Assembly: GCA_009801085.1 (NCBI GenBank)
Contig: VNWV01000043.1
Span: 1 to 64,000 of the forward strand
From: Lasiodiplodia sp. COLG20
Taxonomy: Eukaryota > Ascomycota > Dothideomycetes > Botryosphaeriales > Botryosphaeriaceae
Direction: 5' to 3'
DNA length: 64,000 bases
Below the pieces are notes generated by a model that saw only the letters and a program-made list of their open reading frames with translations, was not told the origin of the DNA and did no database searches. Both the position numbers and the translations under genes were made by a program. Positions 42,850 to 55,100 of this stretch are shown piece by piece (within the stretch, counting starts at the first letter, position 1; each line of letters begins with the position of its first letter).

Positions 42850-45778
42850 TCATGTTCTTGGCACTCTCCAGGTGCCGTCGGCAACCGTGGCGAACTTGAC
42901 TCCGCGGCCCTTTCTTTGGACACCACCGTTGTTGAGCCATCGGCTCAGGTTCTTGCATTGGCTAACATCAAATTCCTCGAGATCACTGCAGCCTTCGAGA
43001 ACCGCTTCAACCCCGGTACCGGTGACGCGAACGCAGCCACGGACAGAAAGATACTTCAGCTCCAGGAGGTGCAGGCTGATGCTGCGGAGAGAGCTGTCGG
43101 ATACCGCTGAGCCGCAAAATGCGAGGTTGAGGTGCGTGAGCATCGGGCAGCCCAGAGCGAGAACTTCCGTGGCCGTGTCGGAAAGCGCGCAGCAGAAAGA
43201 CTGGGAATTCTGTAAGTGGTGATTAAACACTAAGGGCGCTCATTAGACTTACCAGGTCAAGCTCTCTGAGGGCTTTGGCAGCATTCGTCAGGAACACGAT
43301 TGCGTTATCCGTGAGATAAGTGCAGTCGGCAAGACAGATCCTCGTGAGATTCGGGAATGGATAAACGCTCCAGTGCTGGAACCCTTGATCCGTGATGGTG
43401 GTGCATCTCGTAAGATCGATCGATTCTAACCGCGTCGAGGCATGAACCGCAATGTGTGCCATCGAACGGTCCGTGATATGCTTGCAATAGCTCAGCGTCA
43501 AGCGCCTGAGCTTCGGACAGCCGACAACGGTCCCTGGAGGGAGCTGCTGCACCTGTTGTTGCTGCTGCGCCTTGCGACCGTAGCGGCCGTTCATCTGGGC
43601 CTGTTGTGCTTGCATGTACCCTGGGGGCAAGTCGGGCACAATCCAGCCCACTACGCGTGCCAAGAGGTTATCTCCAACTTTGCGACAGTTGCTGAGGTCA
43701 ACCTCCTCTAGACCCTTGGCTTTGTTGACCATTTCAAGCACCGCCTGGCCAGTGATATCCCATACACTCTTCATCCTCCACTTCTTCACGTTGGCCCCGC
43801 ATGTCGTTGCCAAGGCGGTGAACCCTTCGTCTGTCAGATGGAAGCAGTTGCTGATGTCGACATACCGAGGCCGTTGACCCACGAACGGACAGATGATATC
43901 GGTGAGAACTCGGTCTGTGATACGCCGGTTGTAGGGTGCCAGATCCAAGTCGTAAAGAATGCTGGGCGAAGAGGTCAGGATCTTGAGCCAGTGCATCGAA
44001 ACAGTTCGGAGGCGCATCAACTCTGCAATGTCGAGATGCTGAAAGATCTTGACCAGAATAATATCTGGAAGAATGCCCTTCCCTTTACGGCTTGGCCGCC
44101 GAATGATCTTCTGGCGCTTGAAGGAACTCGAACGCTCTGGCGTAAGGCGCTCTTCTTGCGTGAATATGGGAGAGGGAAGGAGTCCGTTGGGCTTGGGAGA
44201 CTCATGATGAAGTTTTGGCGCATCCTGCGACTTGGGTGTCTCCTGAGCTGGCTCTTGCACCGGGGGAGCACCCGGCGGGGGCGGAGCAAGCGAAGCTCTC
44301 CTTGATCGCGAGCGGGCGTTGTCGAGATCGACGTTCAGGAATGGGTCAGGATCAAAGGGTTCAACGGTTAGGCCTTCGTCTTTGACTTTGGGAGCAAAGC
44401 CGTTCTCCTTTTCGGCAAAACTGTCTGTGAAAGTAACGGCGGGAAGGCTTTTTCTGCGTGACTCGGGGGTACGGTCATTGATGACAAGCTCGTTGATCGC
44501 GGGTGTACCGTCACAAATATCGGGCATTTCCGTATCCCTCTGGGCAGCAGCATCCAGACGGGCTCTTGCAGTGTTCTCTATCTGCTGTCGCAGCTCTGGG
44601 GAGCATCGTTGCCACAGCTCGTTCAAAACATCGCCGCCAATTGCCAGACACTCGACCGAGGCGATCGAACGTACTGTCGCGGTGCGTCGCGGAGCCAAGT
44701 CCAGACTGACGACTTCTCCGAAATACTGGCCAGCCTTGAGGCGGGCGATCACGTGCTGGATGTTTTTGGGGCTGGATTGCTTTTTCCTGGTCTCTTCGTC
44801 CGGGGGCGTTTCGGACACGACTTCAACTTCACCTCGCACAATGAAAAACACGTCGCGCCCGTGAGAACCCTGCTGGATGACATCGGTGAATGGAGGGTAG
44901 GTGCGGGGTTGGGCGTTAAGGCCCAGGAAATGCAGAATGTCCGAGGGCAAGCTGGAGAACAAGGGCAGCTCCTTCAGCAGCTGACGCACGTTGACGGTCC
45001 CGCTGCCGATGGCGCTCGACGCTGCCGCCTCGGCAAGGCCTGGGCTGGGCGACTTCCTCTTCTTGTTACTAACCAAGACCTCCCCGTCCCTGATCTCGCC
45101 AGCGTCGCCCATCTCCACATCGCCATCGGTCGTGTCTCGCGACCGCTTACCGCTGCGGGACGGCCCCCGGGCGTGCTGCTTGGAGTCCTTGAGCTCTTTC
45201 TTCTTGCGCTCCAAGATGGCCAACCGCTCCTTGGCCTCGTCCAGGATGGACTGCTCGACCTCGGGGAAGCGAGGCAGCTCCTTCTTGAGGTCCTCCTTGT
45301 TCAGGCGGACCACCATGGAGCGCATCTTGGCGACAATGGTGGCGGTGCGTGGGATGTCCATCAGGATACCGATCTCGCCGAAGAAGGCGCCGGGGCGCAG
45401 CTCGGCGAAGGTGCTCTCACCGTCGCGCGAAGTGACGCGGACGCCACCGCGAACCAGCCAGTACATGGCCTTGGCCTCGTCGCCCTCGGCTATGATGGTG
45501 TCGTGTGGCGAGTACAGCTGGGGCCGCAGGTGGGTGCCAATGGCGGCGAGGAACGAATCGGGAGCGGACAGGAACAGCGGAAAGGAACGGAGGCGGTCGA
45601 TGAGGTCGAGGGGCAGGCCCTGGATGGTCGAGGCCGTGAGCGGTGAGGGCCGCACCGGCTTGGTTGGATTCGTCTCGGAGTCGAAGGCACGTATCAAGGC
45701 GAAGGGGTCGGGAACAGGGCCGCCGTTCACCTTGCTGGCGTGGACAGTCGGGCCTCCGGCCCTGTGATGGCGCCGCAT
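42850..45778 (-). CDS. Protein with two cNMP-binding-like domains, F-box and LRRs
   Basis: Predicted 961 residues in two exons (45778-43253 and 43209-42850; 43-nt intron). The start chosen is MRRHHRAGGPTVHASKV; the frame is open 110 codons further upstream, but that part is Pro/Arg-rich and reads as leader. The first cyclic-nucleotide-binding fold spans about residues 60-175 (FLAAIGTHLRPQLYSPHDTI, GEIGILMDIPRTATIVA). A linker with KKRKSP-type nuclear signals leads to a second fold at about 260-380 (DVFFIVRGEVEVVSETP, GQYFGEVVSLDLAPRRTATV). An F-box-like segment (GILPDIILVKIFQHLDIAEL) follows, then AMN1-type leucine-rich repeats (YVDISNCFHLTDEGFTALAT, KLRRLTLSYCKHITDRSMAH). It is probably an SCF-type adaptor. 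Whether it binds cNMP is doubtful without checking the phosphate-binding-cassette residues. Confidence 0.88.
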
Positions 45779-48475
45779 GGTGGAGGAGCGGCGCCGGCGC
45801 GCGTGTCGAATGATGGTGGTGGTGGGCGACGGTGCACGGGGAGAAGAGGTCAAACGCGTCGGCGGCCTTCCACCCTTTTGTCTTGTCGGTGGGAGGAGCT
45901 GGGAATTACGTAAGGCAGGCGGGAGGCTAGAGGAGTCGCATGGTTCGCGGAGCGCGAGGGAATTGGGCGGTGCGGCTCCGGGGGGCGCTATATACTGGCG
46001 TGGGTGAGGGTTTGTTGACAAGAAGCGGTCAACTGTCTGAGCGTGTCGAGGTGGAGCGCGGGGGACAGGCCTCGCGGGTGGGGAGAGCTTCGGCGAGAGG
46101 CAAATTGCCAATCGCGCACCACGACGCGGCGGATGCTAGCGCACGCGGGCAGCGGCGCGCAGCAGGACGGCAGCGACGCAGCTTCCGCGCGAGCGAGCAG
46201 CTGCTGGATGCGCGCGCGGCGGCGGGCGTGGCTTTCTTTGATGAGTTGTGAGACTCTGGATGCCCACTTTCCGGCTCCACCGCGCGCTGGCTCGTGCCGC
46301 GGGCCTGCCCTTCGATCGCACTTCGCGGCGGCTTCTGTGGCTTCGAGAAAGTCGGCTAGTGTTACTTAGCCCTGGTGAATGGGGGCGACGCAGCCACCAC
46401 GAGACGACACTGCGCGGAAAAGAACCAGCCCTGCGCCCGCCCTGTCGCCTGTCGCTCGAGCGCCTGCCCGGCCGCACCCTACGCTGCTGGCCCATTGATT
46501 AGGGGTTCCCTGCTCCGCCGAAAGGCCGGCGCACGCTGCTCCCAGAGCGTCGCGGGTGACCCGCCGTCTTTCCTTATTGTGGCTCGCTCTGAGCAGCTTC
46601 TTCAGATGACGCCCTGCAGGGTCCGGAGAGGGTGGCCACGCCGTTGCGCGCCCGCGCCCGCGATGCTGCTGTTCTTCAGCGCTTGGCGGGTTGGCTGGCT
46701 CGCGATCCGCCGGAGATCAGCAGGGGAAACTGGCCCTGCAGTAACGGTTGTCAGAAGTAGCCCGCTGCATCCGCGCTCCAGCAGCACACGCGCCCGCCCG
46801 CCTGCACCCTGCTGCACGCCGCACGAGACGCCCCGACCGTCGCCACTCCCCAGCGCCGACCGCTGCCGCCCACACAGATCCAAAATTCGCTGCTGGCAGC
46901 AGTGGTTTTGTTTGCACTTTGTTTCAGGCGCCTGTGCTTCGTCGTGCCAGCTGTGGCGTGCCGCCGCGCTTGTGTGGCCCTCGATGCTTCCCGTTGTCTG
47001 CAGGATCGAGGCTCACGCAACTGCCCGCAGCCATGACTCACGTAGAGGTTTGTGGCGGTGTCCGCTTTCATCCAACCTGCTGCCTTCTCGCGGTCAAGCA
47101 CGATACATACATAAGAGCTTGCACAGTCCTTGCGGCGCGTTTTCTGTCGCTTTCGCGGCCTGCATCTTTCATCAACCGTCACGGACAGAGATAATCTTTC
47201 TATCCGTCTGCCGGCTCGCTTGTGCGCGTCCTTTGCCACGAGCACTTCATTATCCTCATTCTTCCAAGCTCGTCATCCTCCGCCCTAGTCTTAGCGGGAT
47301 TCCTAACTTGGCCGAGAAAAAAATAGCGTTTTGCTCTGCCAAGGTGCGTCCTTTATACATTTATACCATCTATGACGAGCACTCTTCAGCTGTGCAGGCG
47401 CAGCGGGCCGCGGAAGTTTTATCCTTCTCAGACATGTCTCATTCGAGACCCATCATGCTACTTGCAGCCTTTGTCCAAGATTTTTTTTTCTCCCTTGGGA
47501 GGTTCAACCCCTACATCTACAGCCCAGCATTCGGTTTAGCTGCTCACGTAGGAGGACGAGGACTTCGCGGGAGACTCTGCAACCCACGTGCGGACGGACA
47601 CGGAACCAGAGAACTAGTGCTCACACCAGTTCTCACCGTTCGCCGCTGCTGCACGAGAGCGAACAAGCGGCAGTACAGGTGCATGGCCATAGTGTACATG
47701 AAGCACGCGAAGCCACGGTGAGGCTCGCGTTCTGCATCGGCGGCCGTGTGTGAGAAGGCTACGTATCGGGGAATTCTCCGTCTGCACGATGCGGTGGTTT
47801 TGCTGCGCTGGCCCCATCCATCGTCCAGCACCGCCAGCACGCCCCCGCCATTGGACTTTTCCTGCCTGCCAAAGCTCCTGGCTGGTGGTCGAGGCGTCCC
47901 GATGCTTCGCAAGGAGATTGGTCCGAGTCTACGCCAAACTTCTTCCTTCGTCGACCTGGTCAGCGTGTGTGCCTTTCCATTGTTAACGCCATCGCCATCA
48001 CGTGCAGAAATTCATGGGGCGCTCCCGCAACTACGCCTTACTCAGCATCTTTCGGTTCTCGCCCCTGAAGACACAGCAGTAGTGCTGAGTCCTCAACGCT
48101 GCGCCATCTCATCGCCGTTGTTCGACTGCAATCTCCCGACCCCCAACTGCATGATGAGGAGGACGATCAGCCCGGCGACGGTGATGCTACGCTCTCTACT
48201 CATCCAACGAGCGAGCTCCATGCCTTTCTAAAGTGACTGCGCCCCCGCCCCGTGTTATTAAATGCTTCCGGTCTCTGGCTCAATGCACGCTACGTCATCC
48301 GAGTTGAAGTGGGTGCAGCCGATGACCTCGTCACCTATTCGCTGCCTGACCTTGCAGACGACAACAGCGCTAGTACTGTCAGGCAGCAACACTATCGGCC
48401 ATCGCCGCCGCCTTGCGCATCGCGCCTGAGCCAAGTGCTGCTCCTGCCATCATCCCGCATCCATCCCTTTAGCCA
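45779..48475. other. Long GC-rich intergenic stretch
   Basis: About 2.7 kb with no supported gene. Several long open frames exist, including one of 448 codons on the plus strand at 46375-47721, but they are Arg/Pro/Ser/Cys-rich, have no domain and overlap equally open frames on the other strand. Part of it must be the promoter of the F-box/LRR gene. Confidence 0.5.
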
Positions 48476-48730
48476 ATGGTGCAGCAGTCCGCCTCCTTCG
48501 CTGCTGGTTCATCGGGATCAAAAGCCAAGCTCCGTCCTAGGTCGGACGTCATCGGCCGCTTGCGCTGGGTCGACAGTCTGGATAACGCCGCGGCCTACGT
48601 CGTTGGTTACCGTGATCGTTTTGACGGCGTGTTGGAGCTGTTATTTGAACGCTGGGTTGCAAAGAGTACCGCCGAGGAATGGATCCCGTTACACTTTGGT
48701 CAGCTACGATGTATTCGCCTTGTGACGTGA
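48476..48730 (+). CDS. MJ1316 (DUF504) domain mini-protein
   Basis: Eighty-four-residue protein, easily missed because of its size. After MVQQSASFAAGSSGSKAKL come LRPRSDVIGRLRWVDSLDNA, YVVGYRDRFDGVLELLFERW and TAEEWIPLHFGQLRCIRL. This matches the MJ1316/DUF504 fold (RNA cyclic-group-end recognition domain): the DVIxRLxWD-like start, the VVGYxDRF core and the EExIPxHR-like end; here HR is HF. In other eukaryotes the domain occurs alone or attached to RNA-repair and phosphodiesterase-type proteins. The start ATG is the first in frame and no intron is needed. The gene is isolated in a long intergenic stretch. Function in fungi is not established. Confidence 0.75.
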   Translation: MVQQSASFAAGSSGSKAKLRPRSDVIGRLRWVDSLDNAAAYVVGYRDRFDGVLELLFERWVAKSTAEEWIPLHFGQLRCIRLVT

Positions 48731-49837
48731 GGGGGTTGTTGACCACGTCTTTGGCAGCGCTGGTTCTGACGCCACTTGTAGAAGGAAGGCCAACGGGAGC
48801 ATCCCATCAGCACAAGCACGCTTATGTGGTGGTTCGCCACCATGTCTGTCTGACGTCTGGCCTGCTTCCGTCGACGATGCATGTGCGGAGAACGCGCAGA
48901 TCTCAGCTGTATAGTAATATTGAGAGAAGAAGGCGGGGTGGTACATGGCGCGCTGACCTCTAAAAGGGCGGTTCGGTGCACCTTTCACCATCTCTTCGGG
49001 CGGGTCCATCAGGCACGGACGCCGTCATTAGCGGTGATAGGCCGCGATGACAGCTACGGTCGAGACGGCGGCTCACGCGCCCAGGATCAGGTTACCGGGT
49101 GGGGTTAGCCTGGGATACGATGCGTCGATCTGCATTTTCGAGACGGATTCCCGGGGCTGCGGAAACGAGGCTGTGTGCTGGCAGGTGTTCATACACGATC
49201 TGCAACTCATTGCATCAGTAGGGTATCCATCCATAGTGCCGGAGAGAACCAGGTTTCTTACCGATGGTTTGCAGCTTGTGGCATCTTGGGTTGAACTGCT
49301 GTTCTCTTCACACTACTGCTCCACCTAATGGTGTATTTGCATTCGTGTCTTTACGTCATATGCGTCGTGATTTACAATCCCCAGGCTCCTAGCGACAGTT
49401 ATCCGCCCAAAACCCAAAAGTACGGGCCCGTCCCTCGCAACGCCATTCAAAGAAGAGCGGAAAAGAAGTAAACAAAAAAATAATGATAGCCTTCTGCCGA
49501 GTTCTCGTCCAATTTCAGAGAGAATAAGATGGGCTTCATCGCTTTTCCTCTGTCAAATCCATGTCATGCAACCTTCTTTAAATTGCATCCCAAAAGAAAC
49601 CCCATCTTGAATATGACGACCACCTAAGTCTTTCTCGGCAGTGTTCGATTGAGAGACAGATTGGATAAATTGAAGCCGTATATGCCAAGAAAAGGTGCGT
49701 CATCCAGTGGTTTGCGAGGAAGGTTATTACCCAAACAGTAAAGAAAAACATATGAGACAATAGGAATATGGTGAAAGCAAAGACGTGGTCATGAATCGTA
49801 TCCAAATCCCCGAGATGGACCAATGTCGGAGGTCCGG
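48731..49837. other. Intergenic region, no gene seen
   Basis: About 1.1 kb. The short frames are unconvincing. The part next to 49800 is probably the 3' end of the glycine-zipper protein transcript. Confidence 0.45.
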
Positions 49838-51067
49838 TCAACGGCTCCTTTGCCTGCGGTCGTGGTAGTAATCGTCATCATCGTCATAGATCGACCGCTC
49901 GTTCCTCTCATGCCTCTTTTGCTCAAACTTCTCGTATTTCCTCTCTGCCTCGTGAGCACCCATCGCACCAACCACAGCAGCTGCGACGGTAGCCAAAGTG
50001 TCTCCCTTGGTCAGTTCGGTTCCTAAGAATCCTCCGGCCAAGGCACCCACGGCAGCGGAGGCGACGCCGCTGCCATAGGGGGATTTGCTACGCCGGCGGC
50101 GTCTTGATGTCGAGCTGCGAACGCTATCATGGCGGCGAGTTTCACGTTCGTAAGGAGGAGCGTTTGAATAGGTGTCCCGAACAGAGCAACTGCCGCGATA
50201 GCCCTCTGCGCGCGTTCTCTGGATGGGAGCAGCGCTTTCCCGGACAGACGTGGCACGTGTCGTCCGCGGATATGGATACGGCGGTGGAAAGTATTCATCG
50301 GCGGACTTCATACGGCCGCCGGCAGGCAGATCGCGGGCTGGTGGATATTCATAAGTATCCCGCTGGTCTCTGAAGCGGACAACGTCGTAGGTGTCTTGGG
50401 CATGACTCCTGCGGCTCGCATGGCTGCGGATACTGCTGCTACGTCGTCCACTGTAAGCCTCGGAAGGCGTGCTGGGACCGTCTGCGTCTGGGTCATTGAA
50501 GGCCTCGGTTTCGACGTAGGCGCGCGTGAAATCCCTGCGGGAGCGGCTTATGTCGTCTTCATCCTCGGAATAGTCATCGGTGTGGGTGAAGGGCGCGCGA
50601 CCACCGTGCAGACCGCTGGCTGAAAGAGCGCGGCGATTGTACTCGGTGCGGGGCGGAAGCGGGCGGTACGGTACCAAGTCCCGATCCTGGCGATCATCCC
50701 TGTAGCTGCGCGGAGTCTCTCGATAGTAGTCTTGCGGGCGACCATCGGTACTGTAGCGTTCGTAGCGGTCAACACGGTTCTGTTCGCGCCTAGATCTCCC
50801 TCTTGGCCCGCGCGAGTCGCCATGAGTGTAGTCGTAATCGTCATCGTAGCTCCCGTCATAGCCATAATTGTACCGGTCGTCTTGTTGATCTGCCTGGCCA
50901 GCCGACTTGCGCCTTTGCCTGTACTTGGACCATCGTTTCTTGGGGTTTGGGATCCTGTCGTAGACCTTGTCGTAATACTTGCTATTTGCGAATTGTGCGA
51001 TGGCGCCGGCGCCTATGTCCTTTTGGAAGTCAGCCAGGGCAAGCGGGCGGGAAGGGTAGAGGTCGTA
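49838..51067 (-). CDS. Low-complexity Arg/Ser/Tyr/Asp-rich protein with glycine-zipper-like tail
   Basis: Open on the minus strand from about 51067 to the stop at 49838. The N-terminal part reads ADFQKDIGAGAIAQFANSKY then YDKVYDRIPNPKKRW. A long Arg/Tyr/Asp/Ser-rich disordered region follows (SYDDDYDYTHGDSRGPRGRS, RSSSIRSHASRRSHA). A hydrophobic small-residue segment lies near the end (ASAAVGALAGGFLGTEL, TLATVAAAVVGAMGAHEAE), then a charged coil (RKYEKFEQKRHERNE) and an Asp-rich, basic C-terminus. The AAVGALAGGFLG pattern resembles glycine-zipper segments seen in fungal DUF3824-like proteins. The start is not resolved: an in-frame stop at about 51068 coincides with a TAG that could be a 3' splice site, so a first exon may lie upstream. 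Function is unknown. Confidence 0.7.
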   Translation of the reverse strand, partial: YDLYPSRPLALADFQKDIGAGAIAQFANSKYYDKVYDRIPNPKKRWSKYRQRRKSAGQADQQDDRYNYGYDGSYDDDYDYTHGDSRGPRGRSRREQNRVDRYERYSTDGRPQDYYRETPRSYRDDRQDRDLVPYRPLPPRTEYNRRALSASGLHGGRAPFTHTDDYSEDEDDISRSRRDFTRAYVETEAFNDPDADGPSTPSEAYSGRRSSSIRSHASRRSHAQDTYDVVRFRDQRDTYEYPPARDLPAGGRMKSADEYFPPPYPYPRTTRATSVRESAAPIQRTRAEGYRGSCSVRDTYSNAPPYERETRRHDSVRSSTSRRRRRSKSPYGSGVASAAVGALAGGFLGTELTKGDTLATVAAAVVGAMGAHEAERKYEKFEQKRHERNERSIYDDDDDYYHDRRQRSR

Positions 51068-51648
51068 CTACGAGCGCGGGGTCCATGGTTGCGGGCGTGG
51101 TACGGCAGAGGGTTGCAGAACGGCGTTGCACCGGGCTGGAGGAAGCTTGCGGTGTTTCGGAGGCGGGAAGGGAAAGGACAGCAGGCGGGAGTTATAATAT
51201 GAAGGCAGCCATGGCTGCCCGAAAGATGATGACAGGCTGCAGGGCTGCTCGCTGATCGGCGTCGTGGTGCAGGTGGATCTCCGTCAGCGACGACGCATGG
51301 ACGGCGAGGCACAGGAGATGTAAGGGAAAATGAGAGGCAGGAAAGGCGGAGAAATACAAGCTCATGCGCCAGGACATGGGCGACGGGTCGCGGGAGTGGC
51401 AGGCTGGCGCTGCCGCTCGAGTCAGCCCATAAGGGTCCGATGACGTGCCCTCTCCACGCCGGCGCGCGAGCAAGCTGCGTCCCCACCCCAGGTCACCAGA
51501 TGTGCCCAGGATCGTCAGCACCCCACGCGCCGTCGATCCGGACAACCAGGCACCGCATCTCGAAGTCAAAGTATCGTCGTGGAAAGCGCGTTGTATTTCT
51601 ACTACCAAATCACCCGGCTAGCAAAACTCCAGAGTCTATTCCGCGCGC
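51068..51648. other. Intergenic region between tandem minus-strand genes
   Basis: About 580 bp that may hold the missing first exon and promoter of the glycine-zipper-protein gene and the 3' end of the DUF7053-like gene. No separate gene is seen. Confidence 0.4.
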
Positions 51649-52125
51649 CTAGGCCTTGGCGGCCTCCTCGAGCAGCTTGGTCTGCTGCTCCGGGTGCGTC
51701 TTCTCGACGTTGCCCTTGGCCATCTTCTTGGTGACCATGTTGCCGTCAATCTCGACGTCCTCCTTCAGCTCGCCGTCGGCAACCCTCCACTGGCCGGCGA
51801 TCTTGAGCGTGCCGACGGGCGGCTTCGCGTCAACGAGCGAGTCGACACCGCCGGCGACGTTGGTGAGGGTAAGCTTGTAGGTAGTCTGCTCAACGGTCAG
51901 CGGCTGTCGCGGTCACATGCGAACACGGCTATGTACCTGGCCAATGGGCTTCTTGTCGGTGACGTTGTAGGTGGCCTGGGTGGACGCGTCGCCCGAGTCG
52001 AGCTCGTAGGAGACGAGGGCCGGGCAGAGGGTCTTGATCATGAGGTCGTGGTTGTGGAGAGCGTTGATGACCTGCTGCTCGCTGACGCCGGCGGGCAGGG
52101 GAGTGGAAATGCTGGTGGTGGCCAT
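51649..52125 (-). CDS. DUF7053-like small protein
   Basis: Predicted 141 residues in two exons (52125-51937 and 51885-51649; 51-nt GT-AG intron). It begins MATTSISTPLPAGVSEQQVI and continues NALHNHDLMIKTLCPALVSY, then YNVTDKKPIGQ across the intron to TTYKLTLTNVAGGVDSLVDA, KPPVGTLKIAGQWRV and DVEIDGNMVTKKMAKGNVE, ending LLEEAAKA. The alternating beta-strand pattern with a hydrophobic cavity-like core resembles the fungal DUF7053 (SRPBCC-like) proteins. This assignment is from memory of the family and is moderate. It is cytosolic, with no signal peptide. Role unknown. Confidence 0.7.
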
Positions 52126-55100
52126 TTTGGAGGGGGAATTGGAGATGTGGAGAGTCTGTTTAGCTGATGTCTGTCGGCGGGGTGCTGCTGCTGGAATGCC
52201 ATCGCCGCCGCCGCCATTTATATGGCAGCTCTGGCTGGGTTGAGTTCGCAGAGCCAAGCTGCCGGGTCCGGCGTTCTGGTGTGAAGTCCGCGAGTGAGGT
52301 TGAGCGTCAGCACGAACGGTGCTGAGCCACTCACGGCTCCCCATGCGAGGAGCGCGCAGAGTGCTGACAGCCGGCTGCTCTGGATAGGCTGTGCTCTGAT
52401 CGGCTTCGTTTCGGCTCCGCACTCCTCAAACAGCCCCAGCCGGCCGCCGACAGACGCGTCGCACCGCAACCGCCAGTTGTACAAACGGTGCCTGGCGTCC
52501 TCCAACGGCCGTCACTTGGCGTGCCCGGCGCTGAGCTGCCCGCCTGCTCCTCGGCCGACGGTCCCCGCGCCCGTGGTGTACCAGCTCCTGTCTCCCGCCC
52601 GACGGAAGTTTCACGGCATACCAAAAATAGCGATGCTGATCGCCCTTACGTCGCGAGGCTGGCCGTCAGCGGGCGCCAGGGTCGTGAGCTTACTGGGTTT
52701 TGGTTTCTAGCCACCACCAACATGCCGCAGCCCGCCCGCCGGTTCGCATTTCAACTGACTAGCTGGCTCGCCGACTTGGGCCGGTCCGCTGCAGGTCATA
52801 CCGTCGGATTGGAGCGTTGCGAATTGACCCTTCGCCGGAGCAGAAAAAAGCGCGGAGAACGACGGCTGGCTCGTATTGGCCTTGGGAGCACTCACCATCT
52901 GGCACCACCCAGCCCATGCGCTTCCAGCAATTGCTCCGCCAGCTCAGCTGCGTGATGTTGCCCGTTGAGCCCATGCGCTAGCATCTACTTGCGGCCGTCA
53001 GCACCTTCCACGGCCCCGGCAGCTGCCGATGGTGCTTACTGCGTTGCAATTATAGCTGCTGAGATAGAGCTCCGCCTGAATAATCCCCCACAGGAACCCG
53101 CAGCACGCTAGCCCCGCCTGCAGAGATCTGCTCACTGCATCATGTTTCAGGCCAATCTGCAGACCCTGAAAATGAACCGCTTCGATCTATCAGCCTATGC
53201 CTCGTTGAACCGCCACGTGTGCAACCAAGTCGGTGAACGATTGAACCTCGCCCTGTGTGGTGTTGAGCCCTAGATAAGCGCTAAGAGAGGGTTGTCAGCT
53301 CTGTGACGTCCTCGCTGTCCTGTTCGCTGGAAGAAATAGCTGCCTGTACGTGAACTGTCTCGGCCAGACACATCGTCTACGGCATTGGCACACACCCAAG
53401 CGCCCGCTGATGAGCCCCCAACTACCCGATGGCAAGCCCGACTGATGCCTTCGATGCCTGAATCTCTGCCCGACGGTGCCCGTGTTGTACACAGCTGTTG
53501 CTGCTGCCAGTCTTTCGCTCTAGCGTGTCCTCAACACATATTCTCCATCTTCCAGACCACAAGTTTCTCTGGTGTGACGGCCTGAGTTCCACGCTCGCTA
53601 CACGTAGCCCGGCGTTCGCTTTAAATCTGCTGTCAAGTTTCCCCCATCGATCATCTTAACAGTAAACTCAGCAGCCAGAGCCTCACCCACTGAAACGGAC
53701 CGCGCCGTAAGCGCGCTGGGCTATTCGCGCCATCCTTCCGTTTGTGGTTCTACGCCTGTATTTGCACAATCGAGCGTGTCATTGTTCATTTAGCCCGGGT
53801 TGGTGTCTTCGCTGGCGACCCTGATAGGTCTTCGTCTCGCTGCGCTACCGAAACGGCCGTTCTATGTGGTGGGCAGGAAATATTGGTGTTGCAGGCGTCT
53901 TCAATGTAATACCTGTGGACCACAAATTAGCATCCTTATGTTGATGCAGTCTGGAATTGCGACACTGTACACAAAGTCGATCAAATCCCGGTAGCCATCA
54001 TTCTAGTAGCCGATGGTCCGGCCGGCTTCGTCGTGGTGCCTTCCTCAGCGATCGAAAATGCCCAACCGACGATTCACTCCTTCTCAAGAGTCCCTAGCGG
54101 AGATTGTGATCGATATGATGGCATGATAGGACGCGTCCGCCGGTCAGCTCAGCTTCGGTTGTGGGACAACGTGTGGTTCTTGGGCCTTTTGTTAGCGATC
54201 GCTGCTTTGGTGCCGTGTACAATATCGTGTATGGGGGGAGTGCGGCGAGACGGTTGTGCACGCATCTTGAATGGCCCTGTCTCTGTACCAGTTGAGACCA
54301 GCGGCCGCTTAAAATGCCCCGAATCGTTCGACTCTTTGTGGGTCTTCCCAGGGATGGATGTTCGCACACAACACGCCTGGCGCTGCCGCTCACAACGCAC
54401 GGCCGGAGCTTGACAGGAAAGCGATGTGGAGATAGTTAGTTCCTCCGGTGGGGTCTGGTATGACGCACTCTGGCAACTGCTTGAAGGCGATACCCGAACC
54501 GTTGAGTGGAGACCGCCGCTTGGACGTGGGACCAGGGCCTCGAGACGGTGCAACACACCGTGACAAGGTATTTCGCCACCGCCCCTACCCTGTATGCCAG
54601 TGCCCGCCGGACACGGTTCCGCAAAACAGAGGAACTCAGTGTAAGCCGTCTCCTTTGGAAACCCATGTTGCTGGATGCTTTTTCCCCTTCTCCCGCGAAC
54701 CATGACTTTTCCCCTAACGGCCCGAGAGAAAGAATGTCTGCTGTTTTCGCATCACTGCCCAATCTTTCCGCCTGCTCCAAGTGTTGCCCCTCTTTTCTGC
54801 TTGCAAACTGCGCGGTTCGGCTTTATTGAAGGGTGGATAGGGCGACAATTGCCCAGTGGTGAGTAGCCAAACAAACTCCTTCTTGAGCAGTGATTGACAA
54901 TCTGCTGGCGTTTCCGCAGCCCAAACCAGGACCCTTTCTCAAGCCATTGGAGAGCATGTGATTCTTTCGGTGGCTGGGAGTTGGATCTTAAGGGGGGAAG
55001 CAGGAATCACGAGTTACGCAGGATCGTAGACTTGCTTGATGTTCTAGAATTCTTACTTAGACAACCCCAAGCGATTAGCAGTCGTTTTCGGATCAAAAGT

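Noticed and set aside
46375..47721. Plus-strand open frame of 448 codons
   Set aside because: Rich in Arg, Pro, Ser and Cys with no domain, overlapping equally open frames on the minus strand. It reads as a by-product of high GC.
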